Notes: generated from the sequence alone by a model not told the origin. A stretch of 64,000 nucleotides of DNA from CBDCGS01 sp965216915 (GCA_965216915.1 CBDCGS010000008.1:62001-126000), one strand, 5' to 3'. Shown: positions 15,911 through 25,773, numbered from the stretch's first letter. Numbers and translations are program-made.

Positions 15911-17440
15911 TTAGACGTCGTGGATTGCGTTGAGCTCGTCGCGAATGGACTCGCAGGCTTCCTGAGCGGAAAGCTCGCCCGAGATGCATTGCTGCGTGCC
16001 GACGCGAACGATCTCGTGATACTCATTCGCCTTCGGCAGCTTCGGCCCGAGCACCATGTTGGGTGTGCGGATGCCCTTGTCGTAGACCGCCTCGAAGGTG
16101 AGGGCGTTGGGCATCGCGGTCGGGCGCTTGCGCGCATCGACGACCTCTTGGACGTCGAGGACCGACTTGCGGGTCGGAGTGCCACCGACGCCCTGAAGCA
16201 CCATGAGCTGCGTTTCATGGCTGCAGGCCCAGCTCGCGAAGATGAAGGCCGCGCGCTGCAGATCCATCGAGGCGCCGGCGTTAATGCCGATGCCCCCGAT
16301 GCCGCAGTTGGTGGCGTTCACGACATTGGTGCCGCCGTCGACGTTCCAGGACGGATCGCCTTTCGGGCCCATCGCGTAGGCGGTCTTGCCGCCGGCCGCG
16401 ACCGACTGCTCCGAATCTTCGACCGACGCGGCGAACTCGTGATACTGGATTTGCATCGCGACGCCGCCGGCCGCGTACACCGTGTTGAGCTGCAGCGTGC
16501 CGTTGGTGAGGTTGTCGGGATGCGAGACGTCGGCGAGCGCCTTGTAGCCCTCCATCGCCTTGACCGACTGCGCGTCGCCCCAATTGGTCGCGCCGGGGTT
16601 CTTCGAGCCGAGCGTGTCGTCGACCGCGAAGTCGAGCCACTGGTTCTGCGCATACATGTGGCGCTGGATGTCGAGCTGGGTGGTCCAGCCGAAATCGCCG
16701 TGGTGCTGCGCGTAGCCATAGGGGATCGATGAATCGCGCTCGTGCATCTTTCCGAAGAACTCGACAATGTCGACCATGTTCTTGTAGGTCGTGTCGTCGG
16801 TGAACTCGAGGCGATAGCCGTAGTCGGCTTCGAAGTCCTTGGTCAGCCTCTCGAAGAGATCCTGGCGGTAGAACGTGCACGAAACCGCGCAGTCATACGG
16901 GAACGCACGGATCGGGCCGCGCTCGTAGTAGACGCCGCAAGCGTCGAGATAGTTCTCGAACCAGACGTCGTCGCCGTAGCCCTGCGGGTCGAGCGGCAGC
17001 GTCTCGTCGGCGGTGAACTCGTTGAGGTCGGCGTAGAAATCGGCGAACGGTGAGCCGATCGGCTTGTCCTGCACGTAGTTGAGATGGTAGTCGGCCTGGC
17101 CGCTTCTGAGGTCGATGCCGACCTTCTGCTGCACGGTCGGCAGGCCGTCGGTGAGGATCTCGACTTCGATGCCGGTGAGATCGTAGAACGCCTGGATGTT
17201 GTCGCGGATCGCGAAGGAAGGCGGCGTGTTCTCCGACATGAACACGAGCTTGGAGCCCTCATATTGCCGCCACTTCGCGTCGTCCGACGACGACGCATAG
17301 ACCGGCCGGCGCGTGATCATCGAGTTCATGCCGACCGCGACCGAACCGACGCCGAGCGCAGTCGCGACGCCGCCGCCGAGTTCGAGGAACTTGCGGCGAC
17401 TGATCGGCTTGTAGAGAGCCTTCTTTGGTGTGGAAAACAT
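15911..17440 (-). CDS. ABC importer substrate-binding protein, Tat-exported
   Basis: 509 residues. The start at 17440 (MFSTPKKALYKPISRRKFLE) has GGGAGGA nine bases upstream. The twin-arginine motif SRRKFLEL and the following hydrophobic ALGVGSVAVGM predict Tat export of a folded protein to the periplasm. The body is a cluster-B/D-type extracellular solute-binding fold (YDLTGIEVEILTDGLPTVQQK, GIGINAGAS). The substrate is probably a sugar or polyol but cannot be fixed. First gene of the operon. The 293-bp region up to the LLM gene at 17734 is the divergent promoter region; no clear operator was found there. Confidence 0.9.
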   Translation of the reverse strand: MFSTPKKALYKPISRRKFLELGGGVATALGVGSVAVGMNSMITRRPVYASSSDDAKWRQYEGSKLVFMSENTPPSFAIRDNIQAFYDLTGIEVEILTDGLPTVQQKVGIDLRSGQADYHLNYVQDKPIGSPFADFYADLNEFTADETLPLDPQGYGDDVWFENYLDACGVYYERGPIRAFPYDCAVSCTFYRQDLFERLTKDFEADYGYRLEFTDDTTYKNMVDIVEFFGKMHERDSSIPYGYAQHHGDFGWTTQLDIQRHMYAQNQWLDFAVDDTLGSKNPGATNWGDAQSVKAMEGYKALADVSHPDNLTNGTLQLNTVYAAGGVAMQIQYHEFAASVEDSEQSVAAGGKTAYAMGPKGDPSWNVDGGTNVVNATNCGIGGIGINAGASMDLQRAAFIFASWACSHETQLMVLQGVGGTPTRKSVLDVQEVVDARKRPTAMPNALTFEAVYDKGIRTPNMVLGPKLPKANEYHEIVRVGTQQCISGELSAQEACESIRDELNAIHDV

Positions 17441-17733
17441 GCTGTTCTTCCTCCCGTTCTTGTGAGAATGGCGCAAGTTCGATACGCGCGGCGCGATCTT
17501 TCACGCGCTCGGCGCATTTTTTTCTATGTGTCGCCCTGTTCGTGGACGAGCTACCTAATCGCGGGTGGCGTGCCGAGTCAACGCCCGCGAACCGTGCGGC
17601 GGCGGCTGCCTCGCTCGGGCCTAGCGCGAGCGGCGCGGCCGCTGATAAGTTGGGCGCTTGGGCGCGGCACGCCTCATGTCAGGACTGCGGGAACCGGCCG
17701 CACCCACGACGACGTACGGGCGAGGGTCACACC

Positions 17734-18684
17734 ATGGGGATCGCGGTCGGCCTTGGCCTGATGCGCTTTCCGTTCTCCGGCGCCAAACCCTTTTGGCGCT
17801 GGGTCGCGCTCTGCGAGGAGGGCGGGGTCGATTCGCTCTGGCAGACGGACCGCCTCGTCTCCGACGAGCCAATTCTTGAATGCATGAGCGCGATGGCCGC
17901 GCTTGCGGGCGCGACCAAGCGGCTCAAGTTCGGCATGAACGTGGCCTCCGTCGGCCTGCGCGACCCGCTCATCCTTGCGAAGGCCTGCGCGACCATCGAC
18001 ATGCTGAGCGAGGGGCGTCTCCTGCCCGCCTTCGGCATCGGCAGCATTCGCGCGCCGGATTGGGCAGCCACGGGGCGCGACACCAAGGGCCGCGGCGCCC
18101 GCACCAACGAAGCGTTGGAGTTGATCGCGCGGCTGTGGCGCGAAGAGTCGGTCGATTTCGACGGCGTGTACTTTCAGTATCGCGGCGCCTCAATCGCGCC
18201 GAAGCCGGTGCAAGAGAACTTGCCACTTTGGATCGGCGGCGCCACCCGGCCCGCGATCCGGCGCACTGCGCGGCTTGGCACTGGTTGGCAGGCCGGGCTC
18301 GAGACGCCGGCCGAGGTCGCCCCTGTGATCAAGGCCATCAAGGCCGCGCTGGTGGAGGAGGGCCGGCACATCGCCGACGATCACTATGGCGGCGGCTTCG
18401 ACTTTCGCTTCGGCTCCTGGATCGACGCACCGGTGCGGCGCGCGACGAAGGGTTACAAGGAGCGCTTCAACCGGGAACCGAGCGACGGCATCGTGGTGGG
18501 CGACAAGGACGACATGATGGCGCAAATCCAGGCGTTCGTGGAGGCGGGCGTCTCGAAATTCATCTTGCGCCCGATCGGCGGCGATGACGAGGATGTCATG
18601 GCCCAGACGCGTCGGTTGATCGACGAGGTGCTGCCCGCCGTCGAGCGCTTGAACGCCGAGGTGAAAACGCGACAAACCGCTTGA
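17734..18684 (+). CDS. LLM-class flavin-dependent oxidoreductase
   Basis: 316 residues. Conserved features: GGVDSLWQTDRL, LKFGMNVASVGLRDPLILAK, SEGRLLPAFGIGS, and NLPLWIGGATRPAIRRTARL. The C-terminal KFILRPIGGDDEDVMAQTRR completes the TIM barrel. The ATG at 17734 (GAGGG ribosome-binding site) starts strand one, so the ~100 in-frame residues upstream are discounted. The stop is 26 bp before the SRPBCC gene, suggesting one transcript with it and hisN. Substrate unknown. Confidence 0.88.
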   Translation: MGIAVGLGLMRFPFSGAKPFWRWVALCEEGGVDSLWQTDRLVSDEPILECMSAMAALAGATKRLKFGMNVASVGLRDPLILAKACATIDMLSEGRLLPAFGIGSIRAPDWAATGRDTKGRGARTNEALELIARLWREESVDFDGVYFQYRGASIAPKPVQENLPLWIGGATRPAIRRTARLGTGWQAGLETPAEVAPVIKAIKAALVEEGRHIADDHYGGGFDFRFGSWIDAPVRRATKGYKERFNREPSDGIVVGDKDDMMAQIQAFVEAGVSKFILRPIGGDDEDVMAQTRRLIDEVLPAVERLNAEVKTRQTA

Positions 18685-18710
18685 GCGGTAAAACATAAGG
18701 GAGAGGCTTC

Positions 18711-19142
18711 ATGGCACGTGCGAGACATGTGAGACAGATATCGGCGCCCGCGGACAAGGTGTTCGGCATCGTTGCCGGCTGGGCGAACCTGACGACCACC
18801 ATGCGCGGCACGGTGAAAAAGAGCGTGCTCGACGACGCCGGCTACATCCGCAGCCTCACCCTCCCGGATGGCTCGATCCTCCGCGAACGGCTGCTGCGCT
18901 ACGATGCGGCGCGGCGCATCCAGGAGTACGAAATCATCGACGAGCGTGACAACGGTGTGCCGATGAAGAACTACGTCGCGCGCATCAAGGTCACGCCGGA
19001 AGGCACGCGGAGGTGCGTGGTCAATTGGTCGAGCACATTCGAGCCCAAGCGCGGCAAAACCGCCGACGAGTGCCGGGAAATGATCTTAGGCGTCTACACC
19101 CTCGGCTGCGATAGCACCGAACGTCTCGTCAAGAACCGCTAG
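18711..19142 (+). CDS. SRPBCC (polyketide cyclase/START-like) family protein
   Basis: 143 residues with the Bet v1-like lay-out: MARARHVRQISAPADKVFGIVAGWANL opening, a central ILRERLLRYDAARRIQEYEI strand pair, and a C-terminal helix. This helix-grip fold binds hydrophobic ligands in a deep cavity; catalysis is not implied. A strong AAGGGAGAGG ribosome-binding site precedes the ATG. It lies between an LLM gene and hisN on the same strand. Confidence 0.8.
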   Translation: MARARHVRQISAPADKVFGIVAGWANLTTTMRGTVKKSVLDDAGYIRSLTLPDGSILRERLLRYDAARRIQEYEIIDERDNGVPMKNYVARIKVTPEGTRRCVVNWSSTFEPKRGKTADECREMILGVYTLGCDSTERLVKNR

Positions 19143-19150
19143 GCGCCGCG

Positions 19151-19975
19151 ATGCCCGAGAGCGAACGACCTGCAGGCGCCGCGTCGGACGACGCGGCGCC
19201 GTGGCGTGATTTCCTCGCTTTGGCCCATCGCCTCGCCGATGCCTCGGGCGGCGTGATCGAGCGGTATTTCCGGCAGACGCTCGATGTCGAGGACAAGGCG
19301 GTCGATCCGCGCTTCTCCCCCGTGACCATCGCCGATCGCGAAGCGGAGGCGGTGATCAGGGCGCTGATCGTCGAGGCTTATCCCGATCACGGTATTCTCG
19401 GCGAAGAGCACGGTCACGAGCGGCCGGATGCGCGTTTCACCTGGGTGATCGATCCGATCGACGGCACGAAGAACTTCATCGCCGGCATGCCGATGTGGGG
19501 CACGCTGATCGCCCTCTCCGACACCGGCCGCACGGTCGTGGGTGTGATGAACCAGCCATTTACCAAAGAGCGGTTCGTCGGCTGCCCCGACGGCAGTTTT
19601 CTCGGCGAGCGCCGGTTGGTGACCCGCCGCGGCCTCACCCTCGATGCTGCGTGCCTCTATTGCACCGAGCCCGAGATGTATACCGATCCCGCCGATATGG
19701 CGGCGTTCGAGGCGCTCGCGGCGCGCGTCGGCTATCGGCGCTACGGCGGCGATTGCTATGCGTACGCGATGCTCGCGATGGGGTTCGTCGACCTCGTGGT
19801 CGAGGCGGGTCTCAACCCGTGGGACATTCAGGCGCTGATCCCGATCGTCGAGGGCGCGGGCGGCGCCGTGACCGGCTGGGATGGCGGTCCGATCGACGAG
19901 AGCGGCAAGGTCATCGCCGCCGGGGACCCGGCCCTCCACGCGGAGGCTGTCGCGATGCTGCGTGGCGCAGCCTAG
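19151..19975 (+). CDS. hisN: Histidinol-phosphatase, inositol-monophosphatase family
   Basis: 274 residues. The IMPase metal motifs are all visible: GEEHG, WVIDPIDGTKNFIAG and GLNPWDIQALIPIVEGAGG. The PIDGTKNFI form and overall length match the HisN branch that removes phosphate from histidinol phosphate in bacteria lacking HisB-type phosphatase. No other his gene is near, so other IMPase substrates cannot be excluded. The gene overlaps the 3' end of the opposing methyltransferase by 4 bp. Confidence 0.82.
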   Translation: MPESERPAGAASDDAAPWRDFLALAHRLADASGGVIERYFRQTLDVEDKAVDPRFSPVTIADREAEAVIRALIVEAYPDHGILGEEHGHERPDARFTWVIDPIDGTKNFIAGMPMWGTLIALSDTGRTVVGVMNQPFTKERFVGCPDGSFLGERRLVTRRGLTLDAACLYCTEPEMYTDPADMAAFEALAARVGYRRYGGDCYAYAMLAMGFVDLVVEAGLNPWDIQALIPIVEGAGGAVTGWDGGPIDESGKVIAAGDPALHAEAVAMLRGAA

Positions 19976-20712
19976 GTCGGGTTCGGTTGGCGGCGTGCGA
20001 AAAGCTTTAGCCCGCGGCTGAAGTTGAAGGCGATGCGCACGTCGTCGAAACCATGTTTGCGCAGCATCCTGCGCATGTTGGCGGGCGAGAAATAGAGCTT
20101 GTGGTCCGGCGCACCGAAGTTGCGCCACGACGCGGGTTGCCCGCGCGCCGTGTATTCGCGGAGCGCCGGTGTTGTGAGATAGAGCGCGGCTCCAGGCGAC
20201 ATGACGGCGGCCATTCGCGCGAGGAAGTCGTTGCTGTCGACGACATGCTCGATCACCTCGGAGCAATAGACACCGTCGAAGGCGGCGGTCGGGAAATCCA
20301 CCTCCTCGAACGCGCCGACGACGAACCGGCCATGCGGATAAAGCCGGCGGGCCTCCTCCACGAGTATCGGGTTGATCTCGATGCCCGTCGCATCGAGCCC
20401 CAGCGCGGCACCGGCGCCCACCAGGCAACCGATGTTCGAGCCGATATCGAGCAGCCGCGGGCCGCGCATTCGGCGCTTGAGCCCGCGTGCGCGCCGCCGG
20501 GAGCGGCGCATCTTGCTTTCGAGCTTCCTGAGATAGCCCGCGATATAGGCATCGCCCCTCGCCGTGTCCTGGACGGCGTGAGCCTCCGCCATGCTGGGCA
20601 TCGGCGACAGCCACGCGAAGCGGCAGCCTGCGCACTGGACCCATCGGTGCGGCGGCTGTTCGACGAGAGGACGGGGCGCGCCGCGGCTGCACACTTGACA
20701 AATGTCGCTCAT
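19972..20712 (-). CDS. Class I SAM-dependent methyltransferase with N-terminal Cys-rich module
   Basis: 246 residues. The N-terminus has CQVC and CAGC pairs, a zinc-ribbon-like module seen in some sugar/glycan methyltransferases. The methyltransferase domain has motif I LLDIGSNIGCLVGAG, then GIEINP and VYCSEVIEHVVD. The ATG at 20712 overlaps the response-regulator stop as ATGA, so it is translationally coupled to that gene. A GTG two codons earlier is possible. The acceptor is unknown. Confidence 0.8.
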   Translation of the reverse strand: MSDICQVCSRGAPRPLVEQPPHRWVQCAGCRFAWLSPMPSMAEAHAVQDTARGDAYIAGYLRKLESKMRRSRRRARGLKRRMRGPRLLDIGSNIGCLVGAGAALGLDATGIEINPILVEEARRLYPHGRFVVGAFEEVDFPTAAFDGVYCSEVIEHVVDSNDFLARMAAVMSPGAALYLTTPALREYTARGQPASWRNFGAPDHKLYFSPANMRRMLRKHGFDDVRIAFNFSRGLKLFARRQPNPT

Positions 20713-21395
20713 CGCCACTCGCGGGTCAGAAGCACGTAGCCCTCGCCGCGCACGGTTTGCAGGAACCTCGGGTTGCGCGCGTCGGCTTCGATCTTGCGGC
20801 GGAGCCGGGTCACTTGCACATCGATCGTGCGCGCGCCGGCGCCGCTTCGCTCCGACAGGCGCTCGCGGGAGATGGTGATGCCCGGATTGCGGGCGAATAC
20901 CTCAAGAAGTTGTGCTTCCCGCGTGGTCAGCGGGATTCGTACGCCCTCGCGCAGCAACTCCATGCGCTCGGAATCGAAGGTGAACGGGCCGAAGTGCGCG
21001 ACCGTTGTCTCGGCGCGCGCGGCTTCGCTTCGGCGTAAGATGCTCTTGATGCGCAACATCAGCTCGCGCGGATCGAACGGCTTCGAGAGATAGTCGTCCG
21101 CACCGACCTCGAGCCCCGCGATGCGGTCGTCCCGGTGCCCGCGGGCCGTCAGCATGATCACCGGAACGCCGACCCTCTCGCGGACACGCTTGGTGAAACT
21201 GATCCCGTCCTCGCCCGGCATCATCACATCCACCGTCATCAGGTCGAAAGTAAGGCTTTTGAGCTTGGCTTCGGCCTCGGCGGCGTTTTCGGCCGTGCTC
21301 ACGAGGAAGCCATGGTCCATGAGATATTTCTGGAGGAGCTGGCGGAGGCGTCGATCGTCATCGACCACCAAGATGTGCGGAACATCTGCGCTCAT
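20709..21395 (-). CDS. OmpR/PhoB-family response regulator (PetR-like)
   Basis: 228 residues. The receiver has acidic DDD at 12-14, phospho-acceptor D56 (LMTVDVMMPGEDGISF) and the LSKPFDPREL lysine. The C-terminal winged helix has the usual TTREAQLLEVFARNPG and RTIDVQVTRLRRKIE blocks. The receiver resembles PetR of purple alphaproteobacteria (LLQKYLMDHGFLV, AGLEVGADDYL). The start at 21395 gives the standard length; an upstream in-frame extension of 74 residues is low-complexity. No sensor kinase lies beside it; the coupled gene is a methyltransferase instead. Confidence 0.88.
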   Translation of the reverse strand: MSADVPHILVVDDDRRLRQLLQKYLMDHGFLVSTAENAAEAEAKLKSLTFDLMTVDVMMPGEDGISFTKRVRERVGVPVIMLTARGHRDDRIAGLEVGADDYLSKPFDPRELMLRIKSILRRSEAARAETTVAHFGPFTFDSERMELLREGVRIPLTTREAQLLEVFARNPGITISRERLSERSGAGARTIDVQVTRLRRKIEADARNPRFLQTVRGEGYVLLTREWR

Positions 21396-21824
21396 GGCGC
21401 CCCCGCGTGCGAGGGGACCGGCGGCATCCATCCACTTAGCGCCAAGGAGCAACCGAGACCGATCATTGCAGACCACACGCCACAGTTCGGAGTTTCGTCG
21501 CACACGATGGCGTGGAGCCCGGATGGGCGCAAGCGCGGGCGGGACCCACGCGGGTTCGGCGCGGTCGCCCGCCGTCTCCCTCCCGCGCCAAGGTGGCCCG
21601 CTCCGCATGTCGGTCACTTGGTGCCGATGGGAGACAGGGTCCGCGGCGGTCGATCTGGTCCAAGGCTAGTTGTCCGGTCAAATAAAAAAGTCAAATTTTG
21701 TTATAATTCAGTTGGTTAGAAACGTCCGATACGAAGCGGTCTGCGATGCTGGTAAGGGCTTGCTAAGGGTCGCCGCATAGACTGCATCGCGCCCGGCTTC
21801 ACATCACTGCCCATTGGCGCATCG
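21396..21824 (+). promoter_or_regulatory. Divergent intergenic region with an AT-rich promoter-like core
   Basis: 429 bp between the divergent response regulator and diguanylate cyclase. No gene is convincing. An AT-rich core at about 21677-21710 contains TATAAT at 21702-21707, on the strand reading toward the cyclase gene 118 bp away. A TTGACT on the minus strand near 21690 could serve the regulator. No consensus-spaced -35/-10 pair was confirmed. Confidence 0.35.
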
Positions 21825-22874
21825 ATGCAATACCCAGAGACGCTGGAGCAATCCAAGGACTTCGCCCGTGCGGCTATTCGCACGATGCAGCAGCACCAGA
21901 TTGCGCCGAACCCCGTTAATTACACGATTTGGTACACCTACGAGACAGGCGCTCGGCCTGACCTCGAGCGGACGGTCGACGGAATCGTGGAGGGCGGCAC
22001 GGACTTCAGCGAGGAGCAATGCCAGGAGCTCTATCGCCGTTTCTTTTCGTTCGAGACCGAGAACGACGAGGTCAACAAGACGAGCGAGAGGATCCAAGAC
22101 GCGGTTAGCAAGGTTCTGGAGTTCTTCGACGCCGCCCAGTCGGACGCCAACGATTTCGGCCGCACACTCGAAGGTGTCTCCGAGCAAATCTCCGGAAGCC
22201 ACAGTGTCGACGAAATCGGCGACCTTGTGCGCAGCATCGTGACCGAAACCGATCAGATGGTGCAGCGCAGCCAGCGGCTGGAAGCGGAGATCGCCCAATC
22301 ATCGCAACAAGTAAACGAGTTACGCGAACATCTTCGTGAAGTGCGTCAAGAGGCGATGACCGATCCGCTGACCGGCATCGCCAACCGGAAATGCTTCGAT
22401 GCGCGGCTGCGGGCGGCCGCCAGCGAGTCGGATGAGACCGGTGAGCCGATGTGTCTGCTGATCGCCGACATTGACCACTTCAAGGCGTTTAACGACACCT
22501 TCGGGCACCCGGTTGGTGACAAGGTGCTGCGCACGGTTGCGCGCGCGCTGCGCGACGGTCTCAAGGGGCGCGATACCTCGGCGCGCTATGGTGGCGAGGA
22601 GTTTGCGATCGTTCTGCCGCAGACGGCGCTCAACAATGCGGCGACGGTGGCCGACCAAATCCGCGGCACGCTGGCCAATCATCAAATCGTTAACCGCGAA
22701 TCGGGCGAAATTTTTGGCACGGTCACCCTCTCGATCGGTGTCGCGCGCTATCGTTCCGGCGAGCCGCTCAGCGCGCTCATTCAGCGTGCGGATGCGGCGC
22801 TCTACCGGGCCAAGGCGAACGGGCGAAACCGGGTCGAGGTCGAGGGCGAGGCGAGCCTGAGCGTGGTGCAATAG
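21825..22874 (+). CDS. Diguanylate cyclase (GGDEF domain)
   Basis: 349 residues. The N-terminal ~170 residues are helical, ending in a coiled coil (RSQRLEAEIAQSSQQVNELR), with no transmembrane segment. The GGDEF domain begins at DPLTGIANRKCFD and has an intact active site, RYGGEEFAI, so it should make c-di-GMP. The inhibitory I-site five residues upstream reads KGRD rather than RxxD, so product inhibition may be weak. The N-terminal FARAAIRTMQQHQIAPNPVN segment is common in alphaproteobacterial cyclases of this form. Confidence 0.9.
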   Translation: MQYPETLEQSKDFARAAIRTMQQHQIAPNPVNYTIWYTYETGARPDLERTVDGIVEGGTDFSEEQCQELYRRFFSFETENDEVNKTSERIQDAVSKVLEFFDAAQSDANDFGRTLEGVSEQISGSHSVDEIGDLVRSIVTETDQMVQRSQRLEAEIAQSSQQVNELREHLREVRQEAMTDPLTGIANRKCFDARLRAAASESDETGEPMCLLIADIDHFKAFNDTFGHPVGDKVLRTVARALRDGLKGRDTSARYGGEEFAIVLPQTALNNAATVADQIRGTLANHQIVNRESGEIFGTVTLSIGVARYRSGEPLSALIQRADAALYRAKANGRNRVEVEGEASLSVVQ

Positions 22875-23163
22875 CGCCCGTCTCCGAGATCGGCCACGGG
22901 GCTTGGGACCGATCGTCCGCCGAAGCCGCGCGGACCCCGCGTCAATTAATGATTTTTCGGAAAAACCTGGCCTGAGCAAACCATATGCGGGGCGGCGGTT
23001 TGGCCCGAGCCCCGCCGGCCAAGAGACTGGGGCTTAACGCGGATTTAGCGTTTCTACTCTACCTAGGAAAGCGGCGGCCCAGCGCGGCGAATTGTCCGGG
23101 CGTCTGGGCGGCCACCTGCGAGGAAGATCTCGCGCAACGGGAACCATCGAGGCCGACGGCGTG

Positions 23164-24561
23164 ATGGAGCAGCAGCGCGCTCAGCTCAAGAAGCTGGAAG
23201 AGGCTCTGGCGGAAGACCGCCGCGCCGAGCCGCCGCTCGTGAGCGACGTCAAACCGCCCGAGGGGGCCGACAGCGCCCACTATTTCGACCCGCTCACGGG
23301 TCTTCCCAACCGCAAATATTTTCAGCAGCAGCTCGCCGATTTCATCGCGTTGGCGCGGCGCGAGCACCGGCCGCTCTCGGTCATGCTGCTCAACTTCAAC
23401 CGCTTCCGCGAGATCAACAACACGCTCGGCCATGACGCCGGCGACGACCTGCTCAAGGAGGTCTCGCAGCGCGTGTGCCGCACGCTTCGCGAATCTGACA
23501 TTGCGGCGCGCTTCGGTGCCGACGAGTTCGCCGTCATGCTGCCGACCACCCACTCGCTCGCGGGCGCACAGGTTGTCGCCGGCAAGGTGATCGAGGCGGT
23601 CGAGCGCCCCTTCTACGTGCGCGGCCACCGGCTCCTAATGGGCGTGAGCGTCGGCATCGCCATGTACCCCGACCACGGTCCGGACGATCACGCGGTGATG
23701 CAGCAGGCGGATCGCGCGATGGGGCTGGCCAAGCGCGCGGGCGGCGGTTGCGTCACGCCCGACGTCGACGCCGAGGGGAGCAAATCCTCCGGGCGTCTGG
23801 TTCTAGCGGGCGATCTTCGCGAAGCGATCGAGCGCAAAGAGCTCGTCATGCACTACCAGCCGAAGGTCGCGCTCGCGACCGGCGAGGTGATCGGCGGCGA
23901 GGCCCTGGTGCGCTGGCAACATCCCACCGACGGGCTGATCTTCCCGGACAAATTCATCCCCGTGATCGAGAACACGCGGGTCATCGACCATCTCACGCAC
24001 GAGGTGCTCGACATGGCGCTCGCATGGGCGAGCGGCTGGCGCACCGAAGGGCGGGCCTGCAACGTGTCAGTGAACCTCTCTGCGCGCACCCTCCATGATG
24101 GCGGTCTGCCCAATCGGATCGGCGCGCTGCTCGAGGCCCACGCCTTGCCGCCCGAGGCGCTCGTGCTGGAGATCACCGAAGGCGCGATCATGATCGACGC
24201 GGAGCGCGCCATGCAGGTCGTGACGACGCTCGCCGAACTCGGAGTCGGAATCGCGATCGACGACTTTGGCACCGGTTACTCGTCGCTCGCCTACCTGCGG
24301 CGTCTTCCGGCGACCGAGATCAAGATCGATCGGTCGTTCGTGATGGCGATGGAGTCGAACCCCGAGGATGTCGCGATCGTCCGCTCCGTCGTCGATCTGG
24401 GCAGCAGCCTCGGCAAGCAGGTGGTCGCCGAAGGCATCGAGACGGCCGAGGCGATGCAAATGCTCGCCGATATGGGGTGCCACGCCGGGCAAGGCTACTT
24501 CATCAGCCGGCCCGTCCCGGCCGACGGTTTCCGCGCTTGGCTCGAGGCGAGACAAGCGTAG
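23164..24561 (+). CDS. GGDEF-EAL protein, probable c-di-GMP phosphodiesterase
   Basis: About 465 residues from the ATG at 23164; a GTG at 23161 with GAGG eight bases upstream is an alternative, and the frame is open further upstream. A short coiled coil leads into a GGDEF domain whose active site is RFGADEF: Ala replaces the second Gly, so cyclase activity is doubtful. The EAL domain is intact: GGEALVRWQHP, EITEGAIMID, IDDFGTGYSSLAYL, KIDRSFV, VAEGIET and GYFISRP. It should degrade c-di-GMP, opposing the cyclase encoded just upstream. Confidence 0.9.
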   Translation: MEQQRAQLKKLEEALAEDRRAEPPLVSDVKPPEGADSAHYFDPLTGLPNRKYFQQQLADFIALARREHRPLSVMLLNFNRFREINNTLGHDAGDDLLKEVSQRVCRTLRESDIAARFGADEFAVMLPTTHSLAGAQVVAGKVIEAVERPFYVRGHRLLMGVSVGIAMYPDHGPDDHAVMQQADRAMGLAKRAGGGCVTPDVDAEGSKSSGRLVLAGDLREAIERKELVMHYQPKVALATGEVIGGEALVRWQHPTDGLIFPDKFIPVIENTRVIDHLTHEVLDMALAWASGWRTEGRACNVSVNLSARTLHDGGLPNRIGALLEAHALPPEALVLEITEGAIMIDAERAMQVVTTLAELGVGIAIDDFGTGYSSLAYLRRLPATEIKIDRSFVMAMESNPEDVAIVRSVVDLGSSLGKQVVAEGIETAEAMQMLADMGCHAGQGYFISRPVPADGFRAWLEARQA

Positions 24562-24717
24562 TCAGCCGCCGCCGGCCGTGCTGCCGGCTCCTGCCGTTTC
24601 AAATCCCTTCATGCTGACGACAGATGCCGGCCCATTGGGTCATGCCAGCGTTGTGGCTCCGTTGCAGAGGATCGTCGTGCGGACGGTCCTGGCGCTGACG
24701 GTCGCCACAGCAGGGAG

Positions 24718-25773
24718 CTACGGCGTCTGGCCTTCGGCAAGCACATGATCCGCGGGTGCGCGGAAAAAGGAGTCTGCCGTTGCTTCCGCGTTCGAGGTCA
24801 GGGGCGCGTGCGGCGCGCGCACCCACCCGGCGATATCCGACAGCGGTGTCGCCGCGTTGAGATCGCGGAGCAGCATGTGGTAGCCCGCCTCATAGACGGC
24901 GATGCGAGCACGATCGCCGAGGCGTGCGACCAGGGCGGCGGTCGGCTCCCGCGGGATCAGCTCATCGTGCGCGCCATAGGTCAGCAGGAGCGGCGGGCGG
25001 GTGCCGGCGGCGCCCTCGAGCGCGGCATCCATGAGGTTGACCAAGCCCCACACCGCGTCGAACCGCGTGCTCTTGATCACCAGCGGATCATTCTGGAGGC
25101 CGCGGATCATCTCGACATTGTCGCTGGCGACGATGCCCAGTCCCTCGCCGGTCGCCTCCATCCAGGGGAAGAGGTGGGCGGTGACCCACAGCGCGCCGCG
25201 ATAGAGCGGGTTCATCGTCGCGCGCCCCCGCACCGCGGGCGCAACCAGGACCATCCCGTCGACCGCGAGTGCGCCGGTTCCTGCGGCGGCGAGCAGCACC
25301 GCGCCGCCCATGCTCTCACCGAGGAGGTAAAGCGGCTGATCGGGAAAGCGCCGCCGGGCGAGCGCGACGACGTCCTCGAGGTCCGAGACCAGCGCGGCCG
25401 TGCCCGGCCAGATGCCGGCCCGCGCCGTCGCGCCGAAGCCACGCTGGTCGTAGGCGAGCGTGGCGATCCCGTGGTCGGCCCAGAAGGAGGCCGGCCCGTC
25501 AAACGCGTTGCTGTAGTCGTTGAAGCCGTGCAGCGCGACGATCAGCGCGTCTGGCGGCCTCTCCGCCGGAAGCCACAGGCGCAGCGGCAGCCGCGCGCCA
25601 TCGGCCATCACTGCGTGGTCGGCCGCGAGACGCGGCTCGCCGACGAGCGGGCCGCGCTCCTGGCTCATGGGTGCGCAGGCGGCGAGCAGCAGCAGCGCGC
25701 CCAGCGCGAGGCGCGTCAGCGCGTGCGCGCGCAGGGCGCCCGTGGCACGGCCGTCACGCAGCGGAAACGGCAA
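24718..25773 (-). CDS. Alpha/beta hydrolase (monoacylglycerol lipase/lysophospholipase-like), lipoprotein
   Basis: 351 residues. A signal segment LGALLLLAACAP carries a lipobox (LAAC), so lipid anchoring in the envelope is likely. The Ser nucleophile elbow is GESMGG, preceded by the oxyanion strand IVALHGFNDYSNAF and YDQRGFG. The acid and His are in the GAHDELIP and YEAGYHMLLRD segments. It starts just after the stop of the CheY-like regulator on the same strand. Substrate unknown. Confidence 0.87.
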   Translation of the reverse strand: MPFPLRDGRATGALRAHALTRLALGALLLLAACAPMSQERGPLVGEPRLAADHAVMADGARLPLRLWLPAERPPDALIVALHGFNDYSNAFDGPASFWADHGIATLAYDQRGFGATARAGIWPGTAALVSDLEDVVALARRRFPDQPLYLLGESMGGAVLLAAAGTGALAVDGMVLVAPAVRGRATMNPLYRGALWVTAHLFPWMEATGEGLGIVASDNVEMIRGLQNDPLVIKSTRFDAVWGLVNLMDAALEGAAGTRPPLLLTYGAHDELIPREPTAALVARLGDRARIAVYEAGYHMLLRDLNAATPLSDIAGWVRAPHAPLTSNAEATADSFFRAPADHVLAEGQTP

